From positions 248,001 to 312,000 of the forward strand of contig NZ_SCOU01000002.1 in assembly GCF_005502435.1 (NCBI RefSeq): a stretch of 64,000 nt of DNA, in the 5' to 3' direction. Made by a program: the position numbers and the translations under genes. This DNA comes from Methylobacillus flagellatus. Its GTDB lineage: Bacteria > Pseudomonadota > Gammaproteobacteria > Burkholderiales > Methylophilaceae. Positions 55,237-63,810 of this stretch are shown piece after piece; the first letter of the stretch is position 1; each line of letters begins with the position of its first letter. Under the pieces are notes generated by a model, which was given only the letters and a program-made list of their open reading frames with translations, was not told the origin of the DNA and did not search any database.

Positions 55237-56520
55237 ATGCCAAGAGTAGCGAAAGAACTATCAGCGTTGGAGGTGAAACGCCTCTCACAGCCTGGAATGC
55301 ACGCCGTGGGCGGCGTCCCCGGGCTTCATCTTCAGGTCCTCCCAGGCGGAGGAAAGACCTGGCTGCTGCGGGTCACTATCGGGGCGACCGCGAGCGGCAA
55401 GCAGCGCCGCAGCGAGGTCGGCTTGGGCGGGTATCCGGCGGTGACACTACAACAGGCCCGGGACAAGGCGCGCGAGGTCCGGGAGAAGATCGCCCAAGGC
55501 ATCGACCCGATAGCGGAGCGCAAGGCCGCGCGGTCGGCTTTACTGGCGAGCCGGGCGACTGAAATCACCTTCGAGGAAGCCGCGCGGCAGTGCATTGAGG
55601 CGAAGTCTCCCGAGTGGAAGAACGCAAAGCACGCCCAGCAGTGGACCAACACGCTGACCACCTACGCTTTCCCGACCCTCGCCAAGCTACAGGTGCGCGA
55701 CATCGACACGCCGCACGTCTTGGAAGTGCTCGAACCGATCTGGAAGGTGAAAACCGAGACTGCCGAACGGCTCCGCGGGCGCATCGAGTCCGTTCTGGAT
55801 TGGGCGACGGCTCGCAAGTACCGCGACGGCTCGAACCCGGCACGCTGGAGGGGGAACCTTGAAGCGATGCTGCCCAAGCCGTCGAAGGTGGCGAAGAACG
55901 GCAACCATGCCGCGCTGCCTTTCGCGGAGGCTCCCGCGTTCATGAACCACCTGCGCAAGATGGAAGGGACCGGCGCGCGGGCGCTGGAACTCACGATCCT
56001 GACCGCCGCCCGTTCCGGCGAGGTGCGCGGGGCGACGTGGGATGAAATCGACTTGGAGGCCGGTGTCTGGACGATCCCGGCGGGCCGCATGAAGATGGGT
56101 AAGGAACACGCCGTGCCGCTGACAGCGGACGCGGTGGCCCTGTTGAAGGCCCTGCCGGTGTTTGAGGGCAATAATCTTGTATTCCCCGCGTCCCGTGGCG
56201 GCGAGTTGTCGGATATGACGTTGGCCGCAGTCATCAAGCGTATGCACGAAAGCGAGACGAAAGCCGGGCGCAAGGGCTACATTGACCCGAAGCAGACCGA
56301 CAAGAACGGCAACCCGAAGGTTGCCACCCCGCACGGGTTCCGCTCGACCTTCCGCGACTGGGCAGGCGAGACAACGCACCACCCCCGGGAAGTGATCGAA
56401 CATGCCCTTGCCCACCAACTCAAGGATAAGGCCGAAGCCGCCTATGCGCGCGGCAGTCTTTTCCAGAAACGTCAGGCACTTATGGCCGATTGGGCCGCGT
56501 ACCTCCACCCGAAAAAGTAA
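55237..56520 (+). CDS. int: P4-type tyrosine integrase
   Basis: 427 residues. An N-terminal arm-binding domain (LQVLPGGGKTWLLRVTIG; VGLGGYPAVTLQQARDKA) is followed by a SAM-like core-binding domain and the catalytic domain with R259 (TAARSGEVRG), H366 and R369 (HGFRSTFRDW), H389 and the nucleophile Y403 (AYARG). All catalytic residues are present. It should integrate and excise the element. No tRNA gene lies beside it in the window. Confidence 0.95.
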   Translation: MPRVAKELSALEVKRLSQPGMHAVGGVPGLHLQVLPGGGKTWLLRVTIGATASGKQRRSEVGLGGYPAVTLQQARDKAREVREKIAQGIDPIAERKAARSALLASRATEITFEEAARQCIEAKSPEWKNAKHAQQWTNTLTTYAFPTLAKLQVRDIDTPHVLEVLEPIWKVKTETAERLRGRIESVLDWATARKYRDGSNPARWRGNLEAMLPKPSKVAKNGNHAALPFAEAPAFMNHLRKMEGTGARALELTILTAARSGEVRGATWDEIDLEAGVWTIPAGRMKMGKEHAVPLTADAVALLKALPVFEGNNLVFPASRGGELSDMTLAAVIKRMHESETKAGRKGYIDPKQTDKNGNPKVATPHGFRSTFRDWAGETTHHPREVIEHALAHQLKDKAEAAYARGSLFQKRQALMADWAAYLHPKK

Positions 56521-56541
56521 AGTAAGCCGTTGATCTACAAA
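56509..56541 (+). repeat. Direct repeat at the end of the integrase gene
   Basis: It shares CCGAAAAAGTAAA and a TTGAT-TACAAA block with 62863-62896 and both are followed by a TAG-CTTTCGC motif. It overlaps the integrase stop codon. It may be a duplicated regulatory region or recombination site. Confidence 0.55.
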
Positions 56542-56632
56542 AAGATTTTCGACTTCGAGGCTAGACGAGACGCCCTGAAAGTCTTATAGTCTTTCGCATA
56601 TCCCGCCGGTTCCCCGGCGCGGACGTACAGAA

Positions 56633-56833
56633 ATGGAGAACGAGTTGAGCCACTGGTGGCTCGACCTTCACCCGTTTCTGGTGCGAGTCATCCAAGGGGA
56701 AGCGTTCGAGCTGTTTGTTATCGGCTCCGCGCTTCCTCTTCTTGTTTTTCGGCAGGCGGCAGCGCGGACGTATTGGAGCCGCTGCCATGCAGACACAATC
56801 AACAAAATCACTCCGTCCAGCCCAAGCGGCTGA
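56633..56833 (+). CDS. Possible small membrane protein
   Basis: 66 residues, with one hydrophobic segment (FELFVIGSALPLLVF) at about 25-40. It overlaps the AlpA gene in another frame and lacks a clear ribosome site, so it may not be real. Confidence 0.25.
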   Translation: MENELSHWWLDLHPFLVRVIQGEAFELFVIGSALPLLVFRQAAARTYWSRCHADTINKITPSSPSG

Positions 56834-56978
56834 GTTCTTGGGCATCAGCCATGCCACGCTCTGGCGCTGGCTCAAGGAACGCCCCGACTTCCCACGCCCA
56901 CGCAAGATCGGCGCGCGCACAACCATCTGGATTGTGGCGGAGCTGGAGCAGTGGCGTGATGCGCAAGCGCATCAGTGA
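56787..56978 (+). CDS. AlpA-family excisionase/regulator
   Basis: 63 residues from ATG 56787. A MerR-like winged helix (RPAQAAEFLGISHATLWRWLKERPDFPRPRKIG) is typical of AlpA, which activates excision genes and often acts as an excisionase in P4-like elements. It follows the integrase, the usual position. Confidence 0.85.
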   Translation: MQTQSTKSLRPAQAAEFLGISHATLWRWLKERPDFPRPRKIGARTTIWIVAELEQWRDAQAHQ

Positions 56979-56990
56979 GGAGACGGACCT

Positions 56991-57341
56991 ATGAAACCGA
57001 GCCTCACAGCGCAAATAGCTGCGCCCACCGAAGCCCGCCGCGCCGCGTATGTCGCGTGGTTGCTGCGCATTAACCCGCACCGCATATTTCCCGCCGGACC
57101 CGAGTGCAACGCGGACGCCGATCAACACCTTGTTGATTCCGTTCTTGTTGAACTCGACCAACTGACCAAGCAAGCCGCCCGCTCCCGCGATACCTCGCCG
57201 CGTGCGATCTGGTTCCGCCACATGCTCGACCACTGCAACGAGGTCATGAGCGGCAAGGCCGATCCCACCGACAACGGCTGGTTCAACAACAAGGCCGGAT
57301 ACCGCCGGGGCATCTACGTGTTTCAGGAGGTCGCAGAATGA
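56991..57341 (+). CDS. Unknown protein of the phage-like element
   Basis: 116 residues, no membrane helix. It has a conserved-looking block IWFRHMLDHCNEVMSGKADP. It overlaps the primase gene by four bases (ATGA), so it is part of that operon. No family was recognised. Confidence 0.6.
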   Translation: MKPSLTAQIAAPTEARRAAYVAWLLRINPHRIFPAGPECNADADQHLVDSVLVELDQLTKQAARSRDTSPRAIWFRHMLDHCNEVMSGKADPTDNGWFNNKAGYRRGIYVFQEVAE

Positions 57342-59566
57342 TTGCTGACTTCCTCGACAACTACCGCTCCGGCGGGCCGTTCGTTCTCACGTCCATCGTC
57401 CCGGACGGGAAAACCGAGACGCGCACCTTCACCGACTCGAAGGAGGCGGAGGCGTGGGCCACTCGCCAGAACGACAACAAGAATGTCTACTTCCACGTCA
57501 ACAGGACGCGCGGGCCACTGACGGCGAAGGCGAAGAAGGAGGATATTGCCGCCGTTGAATACCTGCACGTTGATATCGACCCGCGCACCGGGGAGGACTT
57601 CGAGCAGGAGCGTGCCCGCATCCTTCGCTTGTTGACTGCCGAACTGCCCAAGGGCGTCCCGGCTCCCTCGCTGGTGATCGACTCCGGCGGAGGCTTTCAG
57701 GCCTTCTGGCGTCTGACGGAACCGCTGAACATCGACGGCGACACCGGCAAGGCCCACGAAGCCGAACGCTACAACCGGGCGCTTGAACTCGCCTTCGGTG
57801 CGGACTCGTGCCACGACGTTTCGCGCATCATGCGCCTGCCCGGTACGATGAACTGGCCGAACAAGAAGAAGCGCGACAAGGGCCGGGAGCCGCGCGAAGC
57901 GGAGGTATACAGCCGCACGGATGCCACCTATCCGCTGACCGCGTTCAAGGCCGCGCCTCCGAAGGCCGAAGCAATCACCTCCGGCGCACGTCCTGCCACC
58001 GGGAAGGCATCCGCGCCCGTGCCCTTGGGCGAAGGTATGGGGATGGGCACGGAGGAGCTGCTAGCGTGGGCGAAGGCCAATGGCAAAACGCTCAAGGAAT
58101 CGACCCTTGCCCGGATCGCCACCGGCGAGGACCCGCTGGACCCGGCCAAGTACCCCTCCCGCTCCGAAGCGTTGTTTGCTGTGTGCTGCGACCTTGTCCG
58201 CGCCGGGGCTGACGATGCGGTGATCTTCGCCGCGATCACGGACCCGAACAACAAGATTGCCGAGAGCGTGCGGGAGAAACCCCGCTGGCGGGCCTACGCC
58301 GCGGACCAGATACAGAAGGCCCGCGCGAAGGTGGCTGAAGCCGCGCAGCTCCCGACTTGGGACCGCGTGAACAAGGACGGCCAACCGCTGGCCAGCTACT
58401 GGAACGCCCGGACGGCGCTGCTACTGATGGGCGTGGAATGCCGCTATGACAAGTTCCGCGCCCGCCACCTCGTGGGCTCCCATGAGTTGCAGGAGTTCGC
58501 CGGGGAGTTCTCCGACCACGCGGAGCGCATCTTGCGTGACGAGATCATCCGCCGCTTCGGCTTCGATCCGGGCGACATGAACACGAACAAGGCGGTGCTG
58601 TCGCTGTGCACGGAAAACCGCTTTGACTCACTGATCGACCACCTCCACGCCCTCCCGGCATGGGATGGGAGGCCGCGCCTTGATTCCTGGCTGATCGACT
58701 TCTGCGGGGCGGAGGATAGCCCATACACGCGCACCGCCGGGGCCGTGTGGCTGACCGCGGCAATCGCTCGCGCCTTCGATCCGGGGGTGAAGTTCGATTA
58801 CATGCTGGTGCTGATGGGCGGCCAAGGCGTGGGGAAATCGACCGCGCTGCGCATCCTCGCGGGTGATGAGTTCTTTTCTGATGCCGCCTTCCTTGGGGCG
58901 CGGGACGCCCGCGAAGTCTTGGAGGTGTCCTCCGGCGTGTGGATTCTCGAATGCGCGGAGCTGGACGGCATGAGCAAGAAGGACGTTTCAGCCCTCAAGG
59001 CGACCATTGCCCGGCAGGCCGACACCGGACGCCCAGCCTACGCGCGCAGCCCCGTCACGGTCCCCCGGCGCTTTGTCTTGGCAGGAACCACCAATGAGGA
59101 GCGCTTCCTACAAGACCCGACCGAGAACCGCCGCTTCTGGCCGGTCGCCGTGTCCCGTGTGGACCTCGAAGGCCTGCGCGCCGCGCGTGACCAGCTCATC
59201 GCGGAGGCGCTGGCCCGCTACCGCTCCGGCGACTACGCGCTGACCCTCGAAGGGGAAGCCGCAACCGGCGCGAAGCAGGCGCAAGCGCAACGCCGCGTGG
59301 TCGATGAAGGCTACATGGAGTGCCTCGAAGGCCTGCGCGACGAAATCCAGCAATGGAAGGGCCAATGGATCGTCAAAACGGAAGCGGTCTACAACCGGCT
59401 GGGCATCCCGCAGAAGGACCGCAACGGCGGAGTACCCCGGAAGGTGAAGGAGGCGATGACGGCGCTGAAGTGGAAACCAGAAGGCCCCGTGCGGATCGAC
59501 GGGGAACTGTGCCGCATCTACGTCTGGGCCGGGGACGGAAACCCGGCGGGCCTCGCCCCCTTCTGA
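57338..59566 (+). CDS. Primase-helicase (VapE-like)
   Basis: 742 residues. The N-terminal half has a RepB/AEP-type primase pattern (EYLHVDIDPRTG; SRIMRLPGTMNWPNKKK). The C-terminal half is a VapE-like ATPase with Walker A GGQGVGKST at about 492-500, ILECAELDG and FVLAGTTNEERFLQDPTENRRFWPV. Such proteins start replication of phages, satellites and plasmids. It is the largest gene of the element. Confidence 0.9.
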   Translation: MIADFLDNYRSGGPFVLTSIVPDGKTETRTFTDSKEAEAWATRQNDNKNVYFHVNRTRGPLTAKAKKEDIAAVEYLHVDIDPRTGEDFEQERARILRLLTAELPKGVPAPSLVIDSGGGFQAFWRLTEPLNIDGDTGKAHEAERYNRALELAFGADSCHDVSRIMRLPGTMNWPNKKKRDKGREPREAEVYSRTDATYPLTAFKAAPPKAEAITSGARPATGKASAPVPLGEGMGMGTEELLAWAKANGKTLKESTLARIATGEDPLDPAKYPSRSEALFAVCCDLVRAGADDAVIFAAITDPNNKIAESVREKPRWRAYAADQIQKARAKVAEAAQLPTWDRVNKDGQPLASYWNARTALLLMGVECRYDKFRARHLVGSHELQEFAGEFSDHAERILRDEIIRRFGFDPGDMNTNKAVLSLCTENRFDSLIDHLHALPAWDGRPRLDSWLIDFCGAEDSPYTRTAGAVWLTAAIARAFDPGVKFDYMLVLMGGQGVGKSTALRILAGDEFFSDAAFLGARDAREVLEVSSGVWILECAELDGMSKKDVSALKATIARQADTGRPAYARSPVTVPRRFVLAGTTNEERFLQDPTENRRFWPVAVSRVDLEGLRAARDQLIAEALARYRSGDYALTLEGEAATGAKQAQAQRRVVDEGYMECLEGLRDEIQQWKGQWIVKTEAVYNRLGIPQKDRNGGVPRKVKEAMTALKWKPEGPVRIDGELCRIYVWAGDGNPAGLAPF

Positions 59567-60053
59567 TGGGCGAGGTGCCAGAGTTACGCGAAAATGGGCG
59601 GGTTCCCCGTAACGGTCGGAAATCCATCAACGGGTGGACTTCCGACTGTGTTTTTTGTGCTCCAGTTACGCGATACGCGTCAATTCCTATTAGACCTATA
59701 CGCGTATACGGCGCGACGCCCTACGCCCACGGGGCGGGCGGGAGCCGGTTCCGGTTCTCCTCTCCTCCTGAAGTCTTTTACCTACTTTCCCCGTAACCGC
59801 GTAACGGAAAGCCGGGAAAGCCAGAAGCGTATGGGGTTCGGGGTGGTTACGGGGAAGCTGCCCCGCCGCGTATCGACCCGTAACCGCGTAACGGCTCCCG
59901 CCCCTTGGGCTGATTCACCCCCGCACCGCCGCCCGGCGTCATGGGCCACCAGCGACCGCCTCACCTACAAGATCGCACCGCCTCAAGCATGGCGGAGGAG
60001 TCCTCCCCGCAGACGCCCATAGCGGCTGGAACTTCGGCAAGGCGAGCGCATAA
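59567..60053. other. Gene-free region with GTAAC-type repeats, possible origin
   Basis: TTACGCG words lie at 59584-59590 and 59666-59672, with ATACGCG directly after, and CCGTAACCGCGTAACGG occurs twice (59791-59807 and 59878-59894). A GGTTACGGGG is at about 59845. The related word CGCGTAA recurs upstream of the integrase (55106, 55136, 55190). Its position directly after the primase-helicase fits an iteron-bearing origin, which is inference. No gene was seen here. Confidence 0.5.
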
Positions 60054-60109
60054 ACCCGCCTATACACCCGCCTAAAAATCTTTATCTTTTTACTTCCGGT
60101 CGGTAGAAT
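60054..60109 (+). promoter_or_regulatory. Second 21-bp paired-octamer element and predicted promoter
   Basis: At 60054-60074 two ACCCGCCT octamers (AGGCGGGT on the minus strand) match the element before the integrase at 20 of 21 bases, in opposite orientation. A TTTATC (60081-60086), 17-base spacer and TAGAAT (60104-60109) follow, which could drive the 60147 gene. Confidence 0.6.
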
Positions 60110-60146
60110 CCCTATTGATAACAGCAACTTGGATAGGAATTCAATC

Positions 60147-60773
60147 ATGGCCCGCTTCATTCTGTACGCTCGCCGGGCACTCGACACTGACCCGGCCACT
60201 GAGGAGCAGTTCGCGCCGCTCCGGGCATGGGCGCTCGCTGCTGGGCATGATGTGGTCGCGGAGTACGCTGACGAGAACATCGACACCCGCGCCGCCCGCG
60301 ATCCGCGCCCGTATCGGGACCGCGCGATGTACGACACGCTCCGGGGCGCAGCGGATGGCATCGCTGCTGTTTCGCTCGACCGGCTGGCCCGTAGTGTGGG
60401 CGACCTTCAAAAGCTGCTCTGCGAGTTCTCCGTGGCAGGCGCAGGCCTGTACGCGCACGACATGGAACTGGACACCCGGACGCCCGCCGGTCAGGCCTTG
60501 ATCGACGCTATCGCCGCCGTGGTCGCCTTCGACAAAGCTTGCCGTGTCGAAGCCCTCCGGCGCGGCCACCGCAAGGCCCGGGCCAAGGGCGTGAGGATCG
60601 GCGCACCGCGCATTGCCCGCAGCCTTGAGGACAAGATCGCCGCCTTGCTCAAGGCCGGGGTAAAGCCTCATCGCATCCGCACGATCACGCACGCCGGGGC
60701 GTCCACCATCACCCGTATCAGGAAGGAACTGGAAGCCGCCGAAGCCATCGCCGCCGGGGAGGTGGACGCATGA
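60147..60773 (+). CDS. Serine-recombinase-like protein lacking the catalytic Ser
   Basis: 208 residues from ATG 60147. The resolvase/invertase fold is visible: ARFILYARRALDTDP at the N-terminus, VSLDRLARSVGDL (D78, R79, R82) and a C-terminal helix-turn-helix (IARSLEDKIAALLKAGVKPHRIRTITHAGASTITRIRKEL). The nucleophilic Ser, expected in YARxS, is replaced by A11, a single base change in principle (TCA to GCA). It is thus probably unable to recombine DNA by the normal chemistry and may act as a DNA-binding regulator. It overlaps the next gene by four bases. Confidence 0.8.
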   Translation: MARFILYARRALDTDPATEEQFAPLRAWALAAGHDVVAEYADENIDTRAARDPRPYRDRAMYDTLRGAADGIAAVSLDRLARSVGDLQKLLCEFSVAGAGLYAHDMELDTRTPAGQALIDAIAAVVAFDKACRVEALRRGHRKARAKGVRIGAPRIARSLEDKIAALLKAGVKPHRIRTITHAGASTITRIRKELEAAEAIAAGEVDA

Positions 60774-61195
60774 GCCGCAACACGCAACTGACCAAGGGCG
60801 TTGTCCGCGACCTCGCCACCAACGGCCTGCCCGCCGCTTCGCTGGACATCGTGCGCGACCTCGCCGCCGAAGGGTGCCGTGAGCACGCTATCCGCCGGAC
60901 CCTTGGGCTGTCTCCATCCCAATGGAACGCGCTCAAGAAGGATGACGCGGAGGGCGAACTATCACCGCTGGCGCTGGCAATGGAGGAAGGCCGGGCCGAA
61001 GGCGCGGGCGAGGTCATCGCCGTCATGCGCGCGCGGATGAAGGAAGGCGATACACGCGCCGCCGAATGGCTGGGCGACAAGCTCTACAAGATCGGACGCG
61101 AGGATGGCCCCGGCGAAGCGCCCCGCGTTCTCATTCAAATCAATGCGGCCCTATCGCCGGAGGAGTACGCGAGGGTGATCCATGTCCAAGATTGA
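60770..61195 (+). CDS. Possible small terminase subunit
   Basis: 141 residues. A helix-turn-helix-like part (LAAEGCREHAIRRTLGLSPSQWNAL) precedes an acidic helical region (LAMEEGRAEGAGEVIAVMRARMKEGDTRAAEWLGDKL). It lies directly before and overlaps the large terminase gene, the usual place for the small subunit, which recognises packaging sites. The call rests mostly on context. Confidence 0.55.
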   Translation: MSRNTQLTKGVVRDLATNGLPAASLDIVRDLAAEGCREHAIRRTLGLSPSQWNALKKDDAEGELSPLALAMEEGRAEGAGEVIAVMRARMKEGDTRAAEWLGDKLYKIGREDGPGEAPRVLIQINAALSPEEYARVIHVQD

Positions 61196-62585
61196 TAACG
61201 TGATCCGCCCGACACCGTTTCAGGCCCGCGTGCTGGCGGTGCCGGAGGACGTGTTTCTGTTCTTGGGTGGCGGTCGCGGCGGCGGCAAGTCCTTCGCCCT
61301 GATGCTCCTGATCCTGCGTCACGTGCAGCAGTACGGTCCGCGTGCTCGCGTGCTGGTGACGCGCCGCCGGTTGAAGTCGCTGCTCCAGTTTGCCGAAGAA
61401 CTCCGGGGCTTGCTGCGCTCCGCCTTTGGGCCGGGCGTCGCCTACAACATGAATGACAACGTGTTCCGGCTCCCGAACGGCGCGGCAATCTTCATGACGC
61501 ATTGCGAGTCCATCAGCGCCCTACAAGATACTGTCCAAGGCCACACCTACAGTCTTGTGGTCGTGGACGAATCGGGCGAAGGCCCGCCGCTGGAAGTGAT
61601 CGACCAGCTTGGCCTGTCGCTGCGCGCGCCGGGCGTTCCGCTGCGCATGATCTTGGCAGGCAACCCGGGAGGGACGAACCACAGCGCCCTCGCGGAGCGG
61701 TACGTCACTGCGCGCGACCCTTGGGCCATCTTCGAGTTCGCCGGGCAGAGCTGGGCCTATGCGCCTTCCACGGTCGATTCCAACCCTCACTTGCCGGAGG
61801 CGTACCAGCGCAACTTCGAGGTTCTGCGCACCACCGACCCGGCGCTGTACAAGGCACACCGGCACGGCGACTGGTCAGCGATCACGGGGGACTTCTTCGC
61901 CGGATCGTGGCGGGCGGATGAAATGGTGATCGACCACCACGACCTCCCGCCGCACCTGTTCACCAAGTTGTCGCTCGCCATCGACTGGGGCAGCGCCGCG
62001 CCGTGCGTCGCCTTGCTCATGGGCACGCTCGCCTATGACGTGCGGCTCCCGGATGATCGGGTGATGCCGAAGGGCAGCGTTGTCGTGTATGACGAACACG
62101 CGGAGTTTGACCCGCGCAATATCGCCCGCGGCACAGGCCGTTCGCCGTCGCAGATTGCGCCCGCGCTTCATGCTATGTGCGCCCGCTCCGGTGTCCGCGC
62201 GCGGGGCGTTATCGACGCCGCCGCCGAAGCCAAGACCGCCGGGCGTCACGAAGACAGCATCAGCGACTTGTTCCGCGCCGCCGGGGTTCGCGTCTCGCCC
62301 GCTCGCAAGGGGCCGCGTGTGCCGCGCTTCGAGGCGTTGAAGCAGATGATGATTGCGCGGGAGTTCTACGTGGCGAGCCGCTGCTTGGGCTGGCTTCGCA
62401 CCGTGCCCAGCTTGCCGCGCGATCCCCGCAACCCGGAGGACGTGGACACGAAAGCCGTGGACCACTGGCTGGACGCTACCAGCTATGGGCTTGTCGGTTC
62501 CGCTTCGGGCTTTGTGGTCATGGGCAGCTTCGACGGTCCACCGCCGCAACTACCCGACACCGGAAACCGCATCATTTACGTTTGA
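61182..62585 (+). CDS. Large terminase subunit
   Basis: 467 residues. Walker A GGGRGGGKS is at 29-37, Walker B SLVVVDES near 125, a coupling motif-like LAGNPGGTNH, and the nuclease domain starts near LAIDWGSAAP with further acidic residues (VIDAAAEA; DHWLDATSY). Terminases package phage DNA into capsids. This shows that the element is phage-derived or a phage satellite able to package. Overlaps the preceding gene. Confidence 0.9.
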   Translation: MSKIDNVIRPTPFQARVLAVPEDVFLFLGGGRGGGKSFALMLLILRHVQQYGPRARVLVTRRRLKSLLQFAEELRGLLRSAFGPGVAYNMNDNVFRLPNGAAIFMTHCESISALQDTVQGHTYSLVVVDESGEGPPLEVIDQLGLSLRAPGVPLRMILAGNPGGTNHSALAERYVTARDPWAIFEFAGQSWAYAPSTVDSNPHLPEAYQRNFEVLRTTDPALYKAHRHGDWSAITGDFFAGSWRADEMVIDHHDLPPHLFTKLSLAIDWGSAAPCVALLMGTLAYDVRLPDDRVMPKGSVVVYDEHAEFDPRNIARGTGRSPSQIAPALHAMCARSGVRARGVIDAAAEAKTAGRHEDSISDLFRAAGVRVSPARKGPRVPRFEALKQMMIAREFYVASRCLGWLRTVPSLPRDPRNPEDVDTKAVDHWLDATSYGLVGSASGFVVMGSFDGPPPQLPDTGNRIIYV

Positions 62586-62597
62586 GGAGCAACAGCT

Positions 62598-62888
62598 ATG
62601 CGAATCCTTGCGATCTTCGCCATCGTCCTGCCACTTCTCGCCACCGTAGCGCACGCGGAGGACCGGCCCCTGTATAACGCCCAGGACACGCTCCGCCGTG
62701 CGCAGGTCGGCACGTCCTCGCCACGCCTCGCGCCGCCGGTCCGGGTAGCACCCGCGCCGACGCAATCCGGGAAGCCGCAGCCGTCGCGCTATGACCGCAT
62801 GGATTGCCGCCGCGATCCGTCGCGCCCGCTGGATCGGGCCATTACTTGCCGCCCCATCGAAGCCGAAAAAGTAAACTCAAGTCATTGA
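62598..62888 (+). CDS. Small secreted protein of the phage-like element
   Basis: 96 residues. A signal peptide (MRILAIFAIVLPLLATVAHA) is followed by a Pro/Arg-rich tail with two Cys (DCRRDPSRPLDRAITC). A GAGGAGC ribosome site precedes the ATG. No family was recognised. Confidence 0.6.
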   Translation: MRILAIFAIVLPLLATVAHAEDRPLYNAQDTLRRAQVGTSSPRLAPPVRVAPAPTQSGKPQPSRYDRMDCRRDPSRPLDRAITCRPIEAEKVNSSH

Positions 62889-62896
62889 TATACAAA
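62863..62896 (+). repeat. Direct repeat, second copy
   Basis: It matches 56509-56541 in CCGAAAAAGTAAA and a TTGAT-TACAAA block and overlaps the end of the 62598 gene. Confidence 0.55.
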
Positions 62897-63046
62897 CTAT
62901 TTTTGTAGACTTTCGCTCCAATCGTCCACGAGAATCCCCGAAAGTGCCGGGCATTCAGCGTCCGGCGCTCATAGGTTGGGAGTGGCCCCGCCGGTGACGT
63001 GTCTTGAGCCCTCCCGAGTCGTGATGACTTTTCAGAGGAGCCCGAC

Positions 63047-63808
63047 ATGGCAACCATCGACTTCAACACCGTTCCCTCCGGCGTGACGCTGAATGAGGAA
63101 CGCGCGCAATATCTCAGCGACCGCGCCACCGAAACCGCGACCGCATTTACCCGCAAGCTCGAAAAGCTGCAAGCCGCCGTGGCCGAAGCCCGGGACCGCT
63201 ATTCCAGCGAAGCTGACGAGCTGATCCGCACCGCCTCCAGCGAGGACCGCGCCACCGCCCGCGCACTCGCCAAGAAGTCCGCCGCCAACAAGGCCGCGAA
63301 CCTTCACCGCCAACTGATTGCCTCCTCCGAAGCCGACCGCGCCGCGATGCTCAAGGGCTTGAAAGCCTACGCGGACGAAGCCGCCGCAATCCAAGCCGTT
63401 TACACCTCGCCTGCTTCGATGTTGGGCCGTGTCGCTCTGGGCGATCCGAAGCGCACGCAGTATCAGCTTCAACTCGAAGGCGCGGGTCCGGTGGAACTCG
63501 AAAACGCCGCCCGCTCCGCGATCATGACCGGCGATCTTGTATTGGGCGCGGCCATCGTGACCGTGATCGACCGCCGCCCGCGTGAACGCCGCCCCTTCAC
63601 GGTCCAAGCCTTCGCGGAGCGCGTCGTGGGCGAGGTCTGGAAGCGCCTGAATGGGAAGCTCGAAGGCGTCCAGCTCGCCCACAAGTCCGCCGTGGCCGCT
63701 GACCGCGAGTTTGTACGCGGAAAGGCCGACCCGATTACCAACCTGTCGCTTGCGATTGCTGGTCAAGCGATTGCCCAAGCGGCGGGCGACGATGACGGCG
63801 AGGTATGA
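63047..63808 (+). CDS. Unknown protein of the phage-like element
   Basis: 253 residues, helical, no signal peptide. The N-terminal half is rich in Ala/Glu/Arg (AFTRKLEKLQAAVAEARDRYSSEADELIRTASS), like a phage scaffold or tail-assembly protein, but no family was recognised. A GAGGAG ribosome site precedes the ATG. Confidence 0.55.
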   Translation: MATIDFNTVPSGVTLNEERAQYLSDRATETATAFTRKLEKLQAAVAEARDRYSSEADELIRTASSEDRATARALAKKSAANKAANLHRQLIASSEADRAAMLKGLKAYADEAAAIQAVYTSPASMLGRVALGDPKRTQYQLQLEGAGPVELENAARSAIMTGDLVLGAAIVTVIDRRPRERRPFTVQAFAERVVGEVWKRLNGKLEGVQLAHKSAVAADREFVRGKADPITNLSLAIAGQAIAQAAGDDDGEV

Positions 63809-63810
63809 AC

